A stretch of DNA of 64,000 bases from Ichthyobacterium seriolicida (GCF_002369955.1 NZ_AP014564.1:1062672-1126671), one strand, 5' to 3'. Numbered from the stretch's first letter, positions 38,953 through 49,075 are shown. Notes: generated from the letters alone by a model not told the origin. A program made the numbers and translations.

Positions 38953-41900
38953 ATGAAACAAAAAAAATACCTATTTTATTTTACATTTTTTTTAATACTT
39001 AGCAATTTAAGTGTAAGAGCTCAGTTTTATTACGGCAATCAGCAGCAATATGGCAAAAGTGTAGTAGTCTACAAGGGTTTCGAATGGAATTTTTATAGAT
39101 ATGATCCATATGATGTGTATTACTATATCAAATCTAAAAAGATTGCTGAATATATACTACATTCTCTTCCAAGAGAGATGAAGAGGTTAGACAGTATCTT
39201 CGATATAGAATTTGACCAACGAATAAAAATTATATGCTTTAAATCTATGGAAGATTTAAAGCAGAGCAATCTAAATGATAATGCTCAAGACAGTTTTGAT
39301 ACATCAGGCACATTGAGTGTAGATTACGATAAACTTTTTGTTTATGGAGTCGGTGATAAAAAAGGTTTAGATATACAGTTTAGGCAAATCATGGCCAGGA
39401 TGTATATAACCTATCTTCTCAACGGCAATAAGCTGATGACAAACATTAAAAATACTGATGATGCATTCGGTAAGATCACTCCTTGGTTTATTGATGGATT
39501 AAGTGCATTTATAGCTAATCGAGATTCTCCAGATTTTAACGATAAAATAAGAGATGGGATTAAATACGATTATCTACAAAGTTTGAGTTATCACAATGAT
39601 GATGTAAATATTTCTTTTGGTTATTCAATTTGGAAATACGTAAGTGAAAAATATGGCCATGAAATAATATCTGATTTAATATATCTATGTACTATTTCAA
39701 AAGACACAAGAAAAGGATTTGAGATAGCTTTGGGAATTACCTATGAAAACTTCTTAAAAGAATGGAGAAATTTCTATTTAGAAAAATTTGACATAAAGAG
39801 CATAGAAGAAGAAAAAGAGAAACTACGAGATATAATTGTAGACAGCGGTGTAGAAGATAAGATATTTAATATTAGTTATTCTAGTATTTCCAATACAATA
39901 GCATACACCACTCATGATAGGGGTGAATACAGCATAAATATATTAGATTTAGAAACCAAGAAAAAAATAAAAACATTTGAAGGGGGATATAAGATATCTC
40001 GAAACGAAGACACTAGTTTTCCTATTATCTCATTGAATCCACAAGGAACTCAACTTTGTTTTTATACCGAGAGGGAAAATATGTTATACATAAACATATA
40101 CGATATAGAGTCAGATGAGATATTCCAAAAGAATATAGCGCAATTCGAAAAAATAAATGACATCTCTTATAATGGTAAAGGCGATAAGATTGTATTGTCA
40201 GCTACGGTAGAAGGGTATTCAGATATATACGTATATACTCCTAGCCTTAACGTAGTCGAAAAAATAACAAAAGACAGCTATGAAGATCATAATCCCATTT
40301 TTGTTAATGGAGATAAATACATTGTGTTTTCATCTAACAGACTCACAGATACTATAAAATTTTCCAATGAATACAGACTAGGAGGAGATAAGTATAAATT
40401 ATTTTTATACGATTATGAGAACAAGTCTCCAGTATTAAAAAAGATAACTCATGATCGAGATACTGAAGATAAAACTTTGCAGAGTATAGGGAAAGACTTC
40501 ATATATAGTCGTGTAGAATCAGATAGTATAATCAGAAAACGAGTTGAAATAGACAATGTAATAAGTCATATAGATACAGTTATACACTATAAACTTCAAT
40601 TCAAGCAACAGAATGTTGACCATATAGATAACGACAATACTAACAGCACACTGCAGATAGATGCAAAAAACAATACTCTATCTCAGGTTATTATAGATGA
40701 TAACGAATATAAAGTACAAATAACAAAGGATTATGTAATAAATAAAAATAATGATTTAGATATAATAGAACAAACCGATGAGGAAGTTGACACTTCAAAT
40801 GAGGACCTATCTCCCAATGTAGAAACAAAAAAATATCCTGTAGATATATACAATTACACCTTTGAAAATGATGTCTTGGAGAGTTTTGGAATTAAAAATT
40901 ACGATCATAAAATAATGGTAGAAGAGAAGAGTGGAAATGATATTATATTAAGGAGTGAACGACATATGATAAACAGAAGGTTTTATGACATCTTATTTTT
41001 CCCTACAGGCATAAAATTAAAGTTAGATCCCTTTGAGAATATAGATTATCAGATTTATACAGGAGGGCCAGTCACATTGAGATCTGGATCAAATGTATTG
41101 TTCAATATAGAATTAAAAGATATTTTTGAAGACTATATACTTTCGGGAAGATTTAAAGTACAACCCTCTTGGGTCCCAGGTTTTTCAATATTGCCTAACA
41201 ATCAAGTTAAATTGCAATTAGATGATAGAAATGGAAGATGGAATAAAAGTTACACAATATACAGGACAGGAGCATACAATGTCAATGATGTGATTCATAC
41301 GAATATAATTACTAAAGGAGTAAAATATGGATTGACATACCCTTTTGATCCTATTAGGAAAATTAGTATGGAGTTAGGTTATAGGAATGATAAACTGGTT
41401 CTATTATCAACTGAAAGAAGGACTTTAAAGGAAAAAATAAAATACAAAAATTACATTTCTTCGACCGTGTCGTATGTTTATGATAATTCTAGAAAAATAG
41501 GATTGAACTTAGAGGACGGCTTAAAGTATAAGGTATTTATAACTGCTAATTTTAATATGGATGAATCTGGCGGTTTTATGGTCAATGTAGGTCTAGATGC
41601 TAGATATTATCATAAAATACACAGAAATCTAATATGGGCAAATAGATTAGCTTTTGGATCTTCTTTGACCAAATTGAGGCTCATACATTATTTGGGAGGT
41701 ACTGACAATGAATTTAGTCCTGATTACAATCGCAATATTCCTGTATCTAAAAAAGAGAATTACGCCTTTCAAACTCTGATGACTAACATGAGAGGCTTTA
41801 AACAAAATGTCAGAAACGGTAATAACGTGATGTTATTTAACACTGAATTTAGATGGCCTATCTTTCAATATTTCTATAAATCACCTATCTCTTGGCAGAT

Positions 41901-42174
41901 TGTAAAACACTTTCAAATAGTACCTTTTTTTGATATTGGTAGTGCTTGGAATGGACTATTACCTCTTCAGGATGAAGAACTTAAATACGAGACGGTTAAA
42001 CGTAAATTAACAACAATAAAAATGAACAGACTATTGTCACCTATAGTGTACGCATACGGCATAGGTATACGAACACAAATATTTGGATATTTTTTAAGAA
42101 TAGACTATGCTATCGGAGTAGATACATATGAAGAAAACAGACGACTTCATTTTTCTTTAAACTTTGACTTTTAA
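38953..42174 (+). CDS. Large envelope protein: MA-peptidase-like, TolB-like propeller and Omp85-like barrel
   Basis: A 1073-residue protein with a signal peptide (1-24). The N-terminal third (about 40-290) resembles the peptidase-MA-like region of Bacteroidetes TolB-annotated proteins, though I see no HExxH. The middle (about 300-540) has WD40/TolB-like propeller repeats such as FPIISLNPQGTQLCFY and HNPIFVNGDKYIVFSSN. The C-terminal part (about 690-1073) looks like an Omp85/D15-type barrel (HYLGGTDNEFSPDYN, NTEFRWPIF, final Phe). It probably sits in the outer membrane; function unknown. Confidence 0.7.
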   Translation: MKQKKYLFYFTFFLILSNLSVRAQFYYGNQQQYGKSVVVYKGFEWNFYRYDPYDVYYYIKSKKIAEYILHSLPREMKRLDSIFDIEFDQRIKIICFKSMEDLKQSNLNDNAQDSFDTSGTLSVDYDKLFVYGVGDKKGLDIQFRQIMARMYITYLLNGNKLMTNIKNTDDAFGKITPWFIDGLSAFIANRDSPDFNDKIRDGIKYDYLQSLSYHNDDVNISFGYSIWKYVSEKYGHEIISDLIYLCTISKDTRKGFEIALGITYENFLKEWRNFYLEKFDIKSIEEEKEKLRDIIVDSGVEDKIFNISYSSISNTIAYTTHDRGEYSINILDLETKKKIKTFEGGYKISRNEDTSFPIISLNPQGTQLCFYTERENMLYINIYDIESDEIFQKNIAQFEKINDISYNGKGDKIVLSATVEGYSDIYVYTPSLNVVEKITKDSYEDHNPIFVNGDKYIVFSSNRLTDTIKFSNEYRLGGDKYKLFLYDYENKSPVLKKITHDRDTEDKTLQSIGKDFIYSRVESDSIIRKRVEIDNVISHIDTVIHYKLQFKQQNVDHIDNDNTNSTLQIDAKNNTLSQVIIDDNEYKVQITKDYVINKNNDLDIIEQTDEEVDTSNEDLSPNVETKKYPVDIYNYTFENDVLESFGIKNYDHKIMVEEKSGNDIILRSERHMINRRFYDILFFPTGIKLKLDPFENIDYQIYTGGPVTLRSGSNVLFNIELKDIFEDYILSGRFKVQPSWVPGFSILPNNQVKLQLDDRNGRWNKSYTIYRTGAYNVNDVIHTNIITKGVKYGLTYPFDPIRKISMELGYRNDKLVLLSTERRTLKEKIKYKNYISSTVSYVYDNSRKIGLNLEDGLKYKVFITANFNMDESGGFMVNVGLDARYYHKIHRNLIWANRLAFGSSLTKLRLIHYLGGTDNEFSPDYNRNIPVSKKENYAFQTLMTNMRGFKQNVRNGNNVMLFNTEFRWPIFQYFYKSPISWQIVKHFQIVPFFDIGSAWNGLLPLQDEELKYETVKRKLTTIKMNRLLSPIVYAYGIGIRTQIFGYFLRIDYAIGVDTYEENRRLHFSLNFDF

Positions 42175-42210
42175 AAAAAATAATATGATTACTATTTTAT
42201 GTTTTGAGCA

Positions 42211-42579
42211 ATGGATATGATCACTGTTTTGTTATTAGTATTTGTAGGTATTTGTGCCGGAGTATTAAGTGGTTTGACAGGAGTAGGTGGAGGAATCATA
42301 ATGATACCGTTACTAATTTTGTTTTTCGGTGTTTCTCAGTTTAAGGCACAGGGAATTTCTCTTGCAGCCATGTTACCTCCCATAGGTATTATGGCAGTTA
42401 TAAATTATTACAAACAAGGGATGGTAGAGGTAAAATTTGCCGTAGTAATATCTATTGCATTTGTAATAGGAGCTTTTTTAGGGTCTAAAATAGCTTTGTC
42501 TTTAAATCAGAGAACTGTAAAAATTATTTTTGGTGCCCTCTTGGTATTCTGTGGGCTAAAAACAATATTAAACAAATAG
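42211..42579 (+). CDS. Half-size TauE/SafE-family membrane transporter
   Basis: A 122-residue protein with four hydrophobic segments and the family motif SGLTGVGGGIIMIPLL. Full TauE/SafE anion exporters are about 250 residues with two such halves; this one would need to dimerise. Short forms occur in Bacteroidetes. The substrate is unknown. It is 4 bp ahead of ubiE. Confidence 0.85.
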   Translation: MDMITVLLLVFVGICAGVLSGLTGVGGGIIMIPLLILFFGVSQFKAQGISLAAMLPPIGIMAVINYYKQGMVEVKFAVVISIAFVIGAFLGSKIALSLNQRTVKIIFGALLVFCGLKTILNK

Positions 42580-42583
42580 TAAA

Positions 42584-43309
42584 GTGTGTAAAGAGATAAA
42601 ACCTTACGATAATACTTCTTCCAAGAAAAAACAGATAGAGATTATGTTTGACAACATATCTCATCGATATGATTTTTTGAATCATTTTCTTTCAGCTGGA
42701 ATAGATAGGAGATGGAGAGATAAAGTAGTGGACATAGTAAAAACTCATAACCCTAAAAATATTTTAGATATAGCCACTGGAACGGGTGATTTAGCGATAT
42801 CTCTTTCATCTACAAGTGCCCAAGAAATCATAGGATTAGACATATCTAAGGGAATGCTGAAAATAGCAAGAGACAAAGTCTCTAAAAAAAAACTTGAAAA
42901 AAAAATAAGTTTTATACAAGGCGATTCTGAGCAATTGCCTTTTGGTGATAATACTTTCGACGTTATAACAGTGGCTTTTGGAGTTCGTAATTTTGAGAAT
43001 ATCCAAAAGGGAATGCAAGAGATATACAGAGTATTAAAACCAAAGGGATTACTAGTAGTATTAGAGTTATCTCAACCTAGTAGATTTCCTGTAAGGCAGA
43101 TATATAATTTTTATTTTAAATATATTTTGCCTTTCATAGGAAAAATTGTTTCAAAGGACAATTCGGCATATCAGTATTTGCCAGAATCGGTAGAAGCTTT
43201 TTCCCATGGAAATAAATATGTTAATATCTTATCGGAATGTTTATTCCAAAATATAAAAATCAAACCCTTAAGTCTTGGGATAGCCTCTATATACACGGCT
43301 GTTAGATAA
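42584..43309 (+). CDS. ubiE: Demethylmenaquinone methyltransferase
   Basis: This 241-residue SAM-dependent enzyme carries out the last step of menaquinone synthesis. ILDIATGTGDLAISLS (SAM motif I), FDVITVAFGVRNFEN and the IMFDNISHRYDFLNHFLSAGID start are characteristic. The start is GTG. It is followed after 7 bp by porT, the arrangement seen in other Flavobacteriia. Confidence 0.96.
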   Translation: MCKEIKPYDNTSSKKKQIEIMFDNISHRYDFLNHFLSAGIDRRWRDKVVDIVKTHNPKNILDIATGTGDLAISLSSTSAQEIIGLDISKGMLKIARDKVSKKKLEKKISFIQGDSEQLPFGDNTFDVITVAFGVRNFENIQKGMQEIYRVLKPKGLLVVLELSQPSRFPVRQIYNFYFKYILPFIGKIVSKDNSAYQYLPESVEAFSHGNKYVNILSECLFQNIKIKPLSLGIASIYTAVR

Positions 43310-43316
43310 TTTAATC

Positions 43317-44066
43317 GTGAAAAAATATCTGTATTTAGTCCTATTAATACTGAGTGGATTTTTCACATCTGTGGCACAGAGAAAGACTCCTCAGAATATG
43401 CCTTATTTTGATTTTCAAACATATCATTTTGGGTATTATTTAGGATTAAATTATTACGATTTTAAGATAGTTCCAAGTGAAGATGATCTAAGTGAAAGTG
43501 GACGTATACAGATAGAAACAGATCCGACTATAGGGTTTGATATAGGGCTACTTATAGATTATCGTCTACATGAATTTTTAAACCTGAGGTTGGAGCCTGG
43601 GGTCTCTTACACGCAAAAAGGATTTAAATACGATAAAGAGATATTGATAAAATACGCAAAGTTAAATACTAATGTGAAAAGTACAGATGACACTTCTAGA
43701 CAAGTAGGTTTAGTTTTTTTAAATATTCCATTAATATTAAAATTTAGCAGTTTTAGAATAAATAATTTTAGACCTTATATCACTTGTGGAATTTCATATA
43801 CTCATAATTTTATATCTGGTGAAAATTCACTACACGATAATTTTGACAATGTATTTAGAGTGAAAGCTAAAGACCTCAAGTACGAATTTGGTTTTGGAGT
43901 AGATTTTTATATGCCATATTTTAAATTTTCCCTTATTACAAAGGGAATTTTTGGAATTTTTGACAGTTTAGTTAAAGACAATCCTCAGAAGGGAAGAAGC
44001 CCTTGGACAGACCCTATAGAGTCTCTTCACACTAGAGCTTGGAAGGTAATTTTAGTATTCGAATAA
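43317..44066 (+). CDS. porT: PorT-family type IX secretion protein
   Basis: A 249-residue outer-membrane beta-barrel protein with a signal peptide (about 1-20) and the family pattern NMPYFDFQTYHFGYYLGLNY. PorT (SprT in Flavobacterium) is needed for the type IX secretion system. The start codon is GTG. The ubiE-porT order supports the assignment. Confidence 0.88.
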   Translation: MKKYLYLVLLILSGFFTSVAQRKTPQNMPYFDFQTYHFGYYLGLNYYDFKIVPSEDDLSESGRIQIETDPTIGFDIGLLIDYRLHEFLNLRLEPGVSYTQKGFKYDKEILIKYAKLNTNVKSTDDTSRQVGLVFLNIPLILKFSSFRINNFRPYITCGISYTHNFISGENSLHDNFDNVFRVKAKDLKYEFGFGVDFYMPYFKFSLITKGIFGIFDSLVKDNPQKGRSPWTDPIESLHTRAWKVILVFE

Positions 44067-44085
44067 CATCTGTTATTTCTTTTTT
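44062..44085 (+). terminator. Possible terminator at the porT-kdsB convergence
   Basis: AATAAC-ATCT-GTTATT forms a short AT-rich stem followed by TCTTTTTT. It overlaps the porT stop codon and the end of kdsB on the other strand. Confidence 0.4.
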
Positions 44086-44804
44086 AGAAATTCTCTAGCT
44101 CTTTGTAATTGTTCGGGAGTATCTATTCCTAATCCTATATTTGAGACTTCTATCATCTTTATTTTTCTTTTGTGTTCTATATAACGAATAGCTTCTATTT
44201 CTTCGGACGCCTCATTATCTCTAATAGGTAGTTTGGCAAAATCTAGGAGAGCTTTTTTTCTAAAAGCATATACACCTATGTGTTTGTAATAATTAGCATT
44301 GTAATCTCCCTTAGCATAAGGGATGGGATGTCTTGAAAAATATATTGCAAAATCATCTTTATCTGTAATCACTTTAACATTATTAGGATTATTTATATCC
44401 TCTGTGCAAGACATTTTTTTCATAAGAGATGATAAGTCTATTTCCTCTGTAATATCTTTTTTTAAAACACTTACCACTTTTTTGAGTGACTCTCTATCTA
44501 TAAAGGGCTCATCTCCTTGCACATTTACTATTATGTCTGCATCTATATCTTTTGCGGCTTCTGCTATTCTATCTGTTCCACATTTATGTATGTTATTGCT
44601 GATATGAGCACTCCAGCCATTTTTTTTTATTTCATCAAATATTATTTCACTATCTGTGACTACTATTACTTCATCGAATATATTGGCTTTGTGTACAGCC
44701 TCACAGGTTCTAGTTATAACTGTTTTGCCTTGGAGGTCTTCCATTAATTTTCCAGGAAAACGACTTGATTCATAACGAGCTGGAATCATTGCTATTAACT
44801 TCAT
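44073..44804 (-). CDS. kdsB: 3-deoxy-manno-octulosonate cytidylyltransferase
   Basis: This 243-residue enzyme makes CMP-Kdo for lipopolysaccharide. The CTP-binding start AMIPARYESSRFPGKLM, NVQGDEPFID and HIGVYAFRK are intact. It converges on porT with 6 bp between stops. TACTTTTG (minus strand of 44846-44853) is a possible -7 box 42 bp upstream. Confidence 0.96.
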   Translation of the reverse strand: MKLIAMIPARYESSRFPGKLMEDLQGKTVITRTCEAVHKANIFDEVIVVTDSEIIFDEIKKNGWSAHISNNIHKCGTDRIAEAAKDIDADIIVNVQGDEPFIDRESLKKVVSVLKKDITEEIDLSSLMKKMSCTEDINNPNNVKVITDKDDFAIYFSRHPIPYAKGDYNANYYKHIGVYAFRKKALLDFAKLPIRDNEASEEIEAIRYIEHKRKIKMIEVSNIGLGIDTPEQLQRAREFLKKK

Positions 44805-44904
44805 ATTTGGTATGAATTATAACTTATAATCAATTAATCACAGCACAAAAGTAAAGTCCTTGCAAATACAGTATAAATATTTTTTGTAGTTGATAAAGTT
44901 TCAA

Positions 44905-44934
44905 TTGTATATTTTAAAAAAAGCACTAATTTTG
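44905..44934 (+). promoter_or_regulatory. Promoter of rpsP-rimM
   Basis: TTG (44905-44907), a 19-bp spacer and TAATTTTG (44927-44934) match the Bacteroidetes -33/-7 pattern closely. Transcription would begin near 44940, at the edge of the hairpin that follows. Confidence 0.65.
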
Positions 44935-44936
44935 GG

Positions 44937-44974
44937 CTCCCCAATGAGATTTTCAATGATGAAAATCTGGGGAG
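44937..44974 (+). promoter_or_regulatory. Strong hairpin at the 5' end of the rpsP leader
   Basis: CTCCCC pairs with GGGGAG and AGATTTTCA with TGAAAATCT, giving 15 bp closed by an ATGA loop with a four-base bulge (AATG) on the left arm. TTGTTTTA follows. It may be a leader attenuator, a ribosomal-protein binding site or a protective 5' stem-loop. Confidence 0.65.
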
Positions 44975-45020
44975 TTGTTTTATATTGATACGGGATCGAG
45001 AATCCTAATAAATATTGTTT

Positions 45021-45578
45021 ATGCCAGTAAAAATAAGATTGCAGAGACACGGTAAAAAAGGGAAGCCGTTCTATTACATAGTCGCTATGGATTCTAGATC
45101 AAAGAGAGATGGTCGTTTTATAGAAAAGTTAGGGACTTATGATCCAAACACTAATCCAGCCAGCATCACTTTGAGTGTTGAAAATTCTGTTAAATGGTTA
45201 GAAAATGGCGCTCAACCTACAGATACTGCAAGGTCCATACTTTCACGCAAAGGTGTTCTTTTAAAGAAGCATCTAAATGGAGGGGTACTAAAAGGGGCTC
45301 TAACACAAGAGCAAGCAGAAGTCAAATTCCAAGCGTGGGTGGATGAAAAAGAGCTAAAGAGTTCTAATAAAAAGGATGAATTACTAAAGGCAAGAGATAA
45401 AGAAAGAGAAGATAGGATAGCCAAAGAGAAAGAAAAAGCAGAGGAACAAAAGGCTAAGAGAAATGCTGCTCCTCAAGAGGAGACAGCAGAGTCACAAGAG
45501 CCTAATTCTGAACAAGACTCTCAAAACTCACAAGAGACTTCTGAAGACTCAAAAGAAGAAGAAAATAAAGAAGGGTAA
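45021..45578 (+). CDS. rpsP: 30S ribosomal protein S16 with long charged tail
   Basis: The first 85 residues or so are a standard S16 ([40 protein letters not shown]). The remainder is a Lys/Glu-rich helical and then Gln/Ser/Glu-rich tail, giving 185 residues against 82 in E. coli. Extended S16 proteins are common in Bacteroidetes. ATG 45021 is preferred over a TTG at 45015. rimM follows. Confidence 0.95.
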   Translation: MPVKIRLQRHGKKGKPFYYIVAMDSRSKRDGRFIEKLGTYDPNTNPASITLSVENSVKWLENGAQPTDTARSILSRKGVLLKKHLNGGVLKGALTQEQAEVKFQAWVDEKELKSSNKKDELLKARDKEREDRIAKEKEKAEEQKAKRNAAPQEETAESQEPNSEQDSQNSQETSEDSKEEENKEG

Positions 45579-45599
45579 GATTATAAGTAATATTTGCTA

Positions 45600-46157
45600 G
45601 TGCAAAGAAACTTTATAAATAATTCTTTTCGACCTGAAGAATGCTTCGTCTTGGGCTGTATAATAAAAAAGTATAGCTTCAAAGGCGAGGTCATCATTTC
45701 TTTAAATAGTGTAAATCCCAAAAAATTAAAAGATATAGAATCAGTATTCGTTTCTAAGTCCCGAATGCTGATTCCTTTTTTTATTGAGTATTATCGCATT
45801 ATATCTGATTCTCTAATACGTGTAAAATTCACAGATATAAACGATGATGTAAGTGTGTTGGAAATACTAAAATCAGATGTGTACTTGCCCTTGAGTCTGT
45901 TGCCATCTTTAAGAGAAGAAACAGTTAGTTATAAAGACCTTATAGAATTTAGAGTTATAGATGAGGTTTTTGGTGATATAGGTGTTTTAAAAGAGGTAAA
46001 TGATTCTAGTCCACAAATGTTTTTAGATGTAGATTTTAATGGAAAAGACATATTGATCCCAGTTCATGAGGATATAGTAAAAGATGTGGATTATGTAAAA
46101 AGACAAATAATGGTCAAATGTCCAGGGGGACTTATAGATTTTTATTTAAATAATTAG
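45600..46157 (+). CDS. rimM: Ribosome maturation factor RimM
   Basis: This 185-residue 30S maturation factor binds S19. The N-terminal barrel (FVLGCIIKKYSFKGEVIISLNS) is followed by a PRC-barrel-like domain (DVDFNGKDILIPVHEDIVKDVD). There is no ATG near the start; GTG 45600 or TTG 45594 must serve. It is translated about 20 bp after rpsP, its usual partner. Confidence 0.92.
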   Translation: MQRNFINNSFRPEECFVLGCIIKKYSFKGEVIISLNSVNPKKLKDIESVFVSKSRMLIPFFIEYYRIISDSLIRVKFTDINDDVSVLEILKSDVYLPLSLLPSLREETVSYKDLIEFRVIDEVFGDIGVLKEVNDSSPQMFLDVDFNGKDILIPVHEDIVKDVDYVKRQIMVKCPGGLIDFYLNN

Positions 46158-46201
46158 TCTATTTTCAAATAATTTATAATTTCATCAGAGGTTAAAAATA
46201 G

Positions 46202-46687
46202 ATGATAAACAAGGTGAGCAATATCAAAACTCTAACTATAGATTTAGGTGATTTCTATCCTAAAGGTGAAAGGGTTACTTTGGATATCAAGTGTTTTTTG
46301 CAGGAGGAAATTCTATTGAAAGAAAAATTATTCAGAATAGAATTAGAAAAATATAATTGGGAAATATTCAAAAATAAATATGTAGCTATTCATTGTTCTT
46401 CAGATACTATACTGCCTTCTTGGACTATGATGTTGATATGTGCTAAGCTCTCTCCTATGGCCTTAAAAGTGGTTAAAGGGGATTTGGTCGATTTAGAAAA
46501 TGTCATATATCAAAATATTATAGATAATATAGATTTAAATCCCTTTAAGAATAAAAGGGTAATTATAAATCGATGTAGTAAGGTAATGATTCCAGAGAAT
46601 GCATATTTACATCTCGTACAAAAGTTGAGAACTGTTACAACTAAAATAATGTACGGAGAGATTTGTTCTGCAGTGCCTTTGTATTAA
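46202..46687 (+). CDS. DUF2480 family protein
   Basis: A 161-residue cytoplasmic protein conserved in Bacteroidetes. Typical segments are TLTIDLGDFYPKGERVTLDIK, KNKYVAIHCSSDTILPSWTMML and KIMYGEICSAVPLY. Function is unknown. It converges on the TonB receptor gene with 3 bp between stops. Confidence 0.85.
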   Translation: MINKVSNIKTLTIDLGDFYPKGERVTLDIKCFLQEEILLKEKLFRIELEKYNWEIFKNKYVAIHCSSDTILPSWTMMLICAKLSPMALKVVKGDLVDLENVIYQNIIDNIDLNPFKNKRVIINRCSKVMIPENAYLHLVQKLRTVTTKIMYGEICSAVPLY

Positions 46688-46690
46688 ATA

Positions 46691-49021
46691 TTAAAAATAG
46701 ATTTTGTAACTCAGAATAGGGATAAGTCCTAACTGTAAGAAATTTGTTTTATTTATATTATTTAGTTCGTCTATGTAGTAATGGACTTCTCGGACATTTC
46801 TTATGTTAAACACATTTTGAATATCTATGCCAAGTTCATGAGAAGTATTTTGAGTATTTAGTTTGTACAAAAATTTGAGGTCTAATCTTTTGTAATCTGG
46901 ATTTTTGTCAAAAAGTGGATGCAGTATCACTTCTTTATCTCTTTTTTCTAATACATTGTGTCTATTGCCACCTGCGTATTTCACTTTCATATTAAACCCC
47001 AATACATGTTGATTATTATCTCCAAAGGTCCACTCTATTCCAGATATAGTATTTAGCATGAATACGCCAGCCCATTTGGTGCGCCTATACACTTTGTCTG
47101 ATCCTGCATATTTAGAATCATATAAACTTCCTGTAAACAGCATATAATAATCTAAGGCTTCACCTGTAAGAGTTTTCTCAATTGTAACCTCTAGGCCATA
47201 ATTAGTTCCAGTGCCCAAATTTTTTAATTTTTCACTGGGTACAAAGGATGAAAAATCACTGCCTGAATTCAAGTAAGAATAAGAGGAGGGAAATTTAGTA
47301 ACAGGAATATTGTATAAATCTTGAAAGTATATTTCAGAAGAAAAAATCCAATTTTCATAGAATTTATTTGAATAGCCTACAATAAAGTGATTGGCTTTAA
47401 CTAAATCCAATGATTTATTTTCCTCATTATTTGTTTCATATAAAAAGTTGAGAGCTACCAATTGACTGTGTTTACCATATCCGATATTTAAGGTTTGATC
47501 GTTTACGATTTCAAAAACTACATTAACACGAGGTTCTAAGCTATAACTATCATTTAATTCAAAATACTGAAAATGTATACCAGAATTTACTACCGTATTT
47601 GGAATACTTCTATTTTTATATTCTACATATGAGCTGATTTTTCTAAAATCATCTATTTTTTTTATATGGAGTTCATCATTTTTTAGGTGTTTTTTGCCTA
47701 TTGCTTCCTCTAAACTTTTACTGTGATAGTTTACATTTATAAAGTTAACTCCTGAACCTAGTTTTAACAAATGCCATTTAGAATACTTATATATTAGCTG
47801 ATAGTTAATGATATTTAGATATTCTTTAGAGTTACTAGTTTTTATTTTAACTTTTTGTTTTTCTTTGTTTTCACCAACTTTTTTGTAGGATAGAGCATAT
47901 GATAGTTTATGTCTTATGGCATCGTTGAAGAAGTATTTGTATGTTATAGCTCCTACTCCTAATTCTGAATTAAAATCTATATCGTATTTTTTTGATATTT
48001 CTCTATTGTTTGGGTCTCCTTTAGTTTTCATTTTTGAATATCCATAAAGTCCCCATGTCTCTATCTTGGAGTTTTCTCCTATAGGGAGATCTGTTTTAAA
48101 CATAGCGTCAGTATACCTGGGAGTGCCAGAATATCCAAAATCGACTATGTATTCAATGCCAGAAAAATCTGCATAGCGAGCACTAGCTATATAAGAACCA
48201 TTATAATCTTCGTGATACGGACCTTCTGCTCCTAGTTCTAGCCCAGACATAGATATTTGACCAGTCCATTCTCTTTTAGTGTTATTTCCATGACGTAATT
48301 GTATGTCGAATAATCCCGCAAAAGCGTTGCCGTAATTAGAGGGAAAAGCGCTAGAGTAAAAATTAGATTTGTCTAACATATTGTTATTCAACATGGGGAC
48401 AGCTCCTCCTGTAGTCCCCATCGAAGAAAAGTGATTAGGACTGTGTATTTCTATATCTTCTACCCTCCACGCTATTCCCAAAGGAGAATTGCCTCTAACT
48501 ATTATATCATTCCTTTCATCACTACTTTGATTAACGCCTGCGTAATTAGAAACCATCCTGGCTGGATCGCCTACAGAACCTGCGAATAGATTGCTTTTTT
48601 TGTATGATATCTCTTTAGGATTAACAGCCTTTAACTTGTCTACTTCCATCTCTTCACCTCTTTTTGTCTCTAAGACTATCTCATCTAAAATTGTGAGATC
48701 TTCTTTCATCTCTACATCCAAAACCAATTCTTTAGCTGAATATAAGTACAGATTATTCAACACGTATGATTTATATCCCAAATAACTAAAACTAATATCT
48801 ACCCTGCCTATTAAAACATTATCAACTGCAAAATATCCGTTTTCATCAGTTATACCTCCATATCTTTCGCCGTCACTTTCTATGAGTATATTCACCCCTT
48901 GTAATGGGATTTTAACATCGTTGTCTACTACTTTACCTCGAATACTTTGGGTTAATTTTTGAGAAAAAACATTAATAGTTACCGATAATGAAAGAAATAC
49001 CAGAAATAAAAACCTATTCAT
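46691..49021 (-). CDS. TonB-dependent outer-membrane receptor
   Basis: A receptor of about 776 residues from the ATG at 49021 (MNRFLFLVFLSLSV), seven codons inside a longer open frame. A signal peptide, a carboxypeptidase-regulatory-like domain (IRGKVVDNDVKIPLQGVNILIES to LDVEM), a plug (NDIIVRGNSPLGIAWRVEDIE) and a barrel ending in Phe follow. Its barrel sequence gives no clue to the substrate. It lies 54 bp after pyrD on the same strand and may share its transcript. Confidence 0.88.
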   Translation of the reverse strand: MNRFLFLVFLSLSVTINVFSQKLTQSIRGKVVDNDVKIPLQGVNILIESDGERYGGITDENGYFAVDNVLIGRVDISFSYLGYKSYVLNNLYLYSAKELVLDVEMKEDLTILDEIVLETKRGEEMEVDKLKAVNPKEISYKKSNLFAGSVGDPARMVSNYAGVNQSSDERNDIIVRGNSPLGIAWRVEDIEIHSPNHFSSMGTTGGAVPMLNNNMLDKSNFYSSAFPSNYGNAFAGLFDIQLRHGNNTKREWTGQISMSGLELGAEGPYHEDYNGSYIASARYADFSGIEYIVDFGYSGTPRYTDAMFKTDLPIGENSKIETWGLYGYSKMKTKGDPNNREISKKYDIDFNSELGVGAITYKYFFNDAIRHKLSYALSYKKVGENKEKQKVKIKTSNSKEYLNIINYQLIYKYSKWHLLKLGSGVNFINVNYHSKSLEEAIGKKHLKNDELHIKKIDDFRKISSYVEYKNRSIPNTVVNSGIHFQYFELNDSYSLEPRVNVVFEIVNDQTLNIGYGKHSQLVALNFLYETNNEENKSLDLVKANHFIVGYSNKFYENWIFSSEIYFQDLYNIPVTKFPSSYSYLNSGSDFSSFVPSEKLKNLGTGTNYGLEVTIEKTLTGEALDYYMLFTGSLYDSKYAGSDKVYRRTKWAGVFMLNTISGIEWTFGDNNQHVLGFNMKVKYAGGNRHNVLEKRDKEVILHPLFDKNPDYKRLDLKFLYKLNTQNTSHELGIDIQNVFNIRNVREVHYYIDELNNINKTNFLQLGLIPILSYKIYF

Positions 49022-49075
49022 AATATTTTGCTTATAAATCAATCTAAGACAAATTAATACTTTTTTTAAAACCTT

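Noticed and set aside
42211-42579. Truncation of the TauE/SafE gene
   Set aside because: Half-length members of this family occur in Bacteroidetes, and the gene has clean boundaries 4 bp ahead of ubiE.
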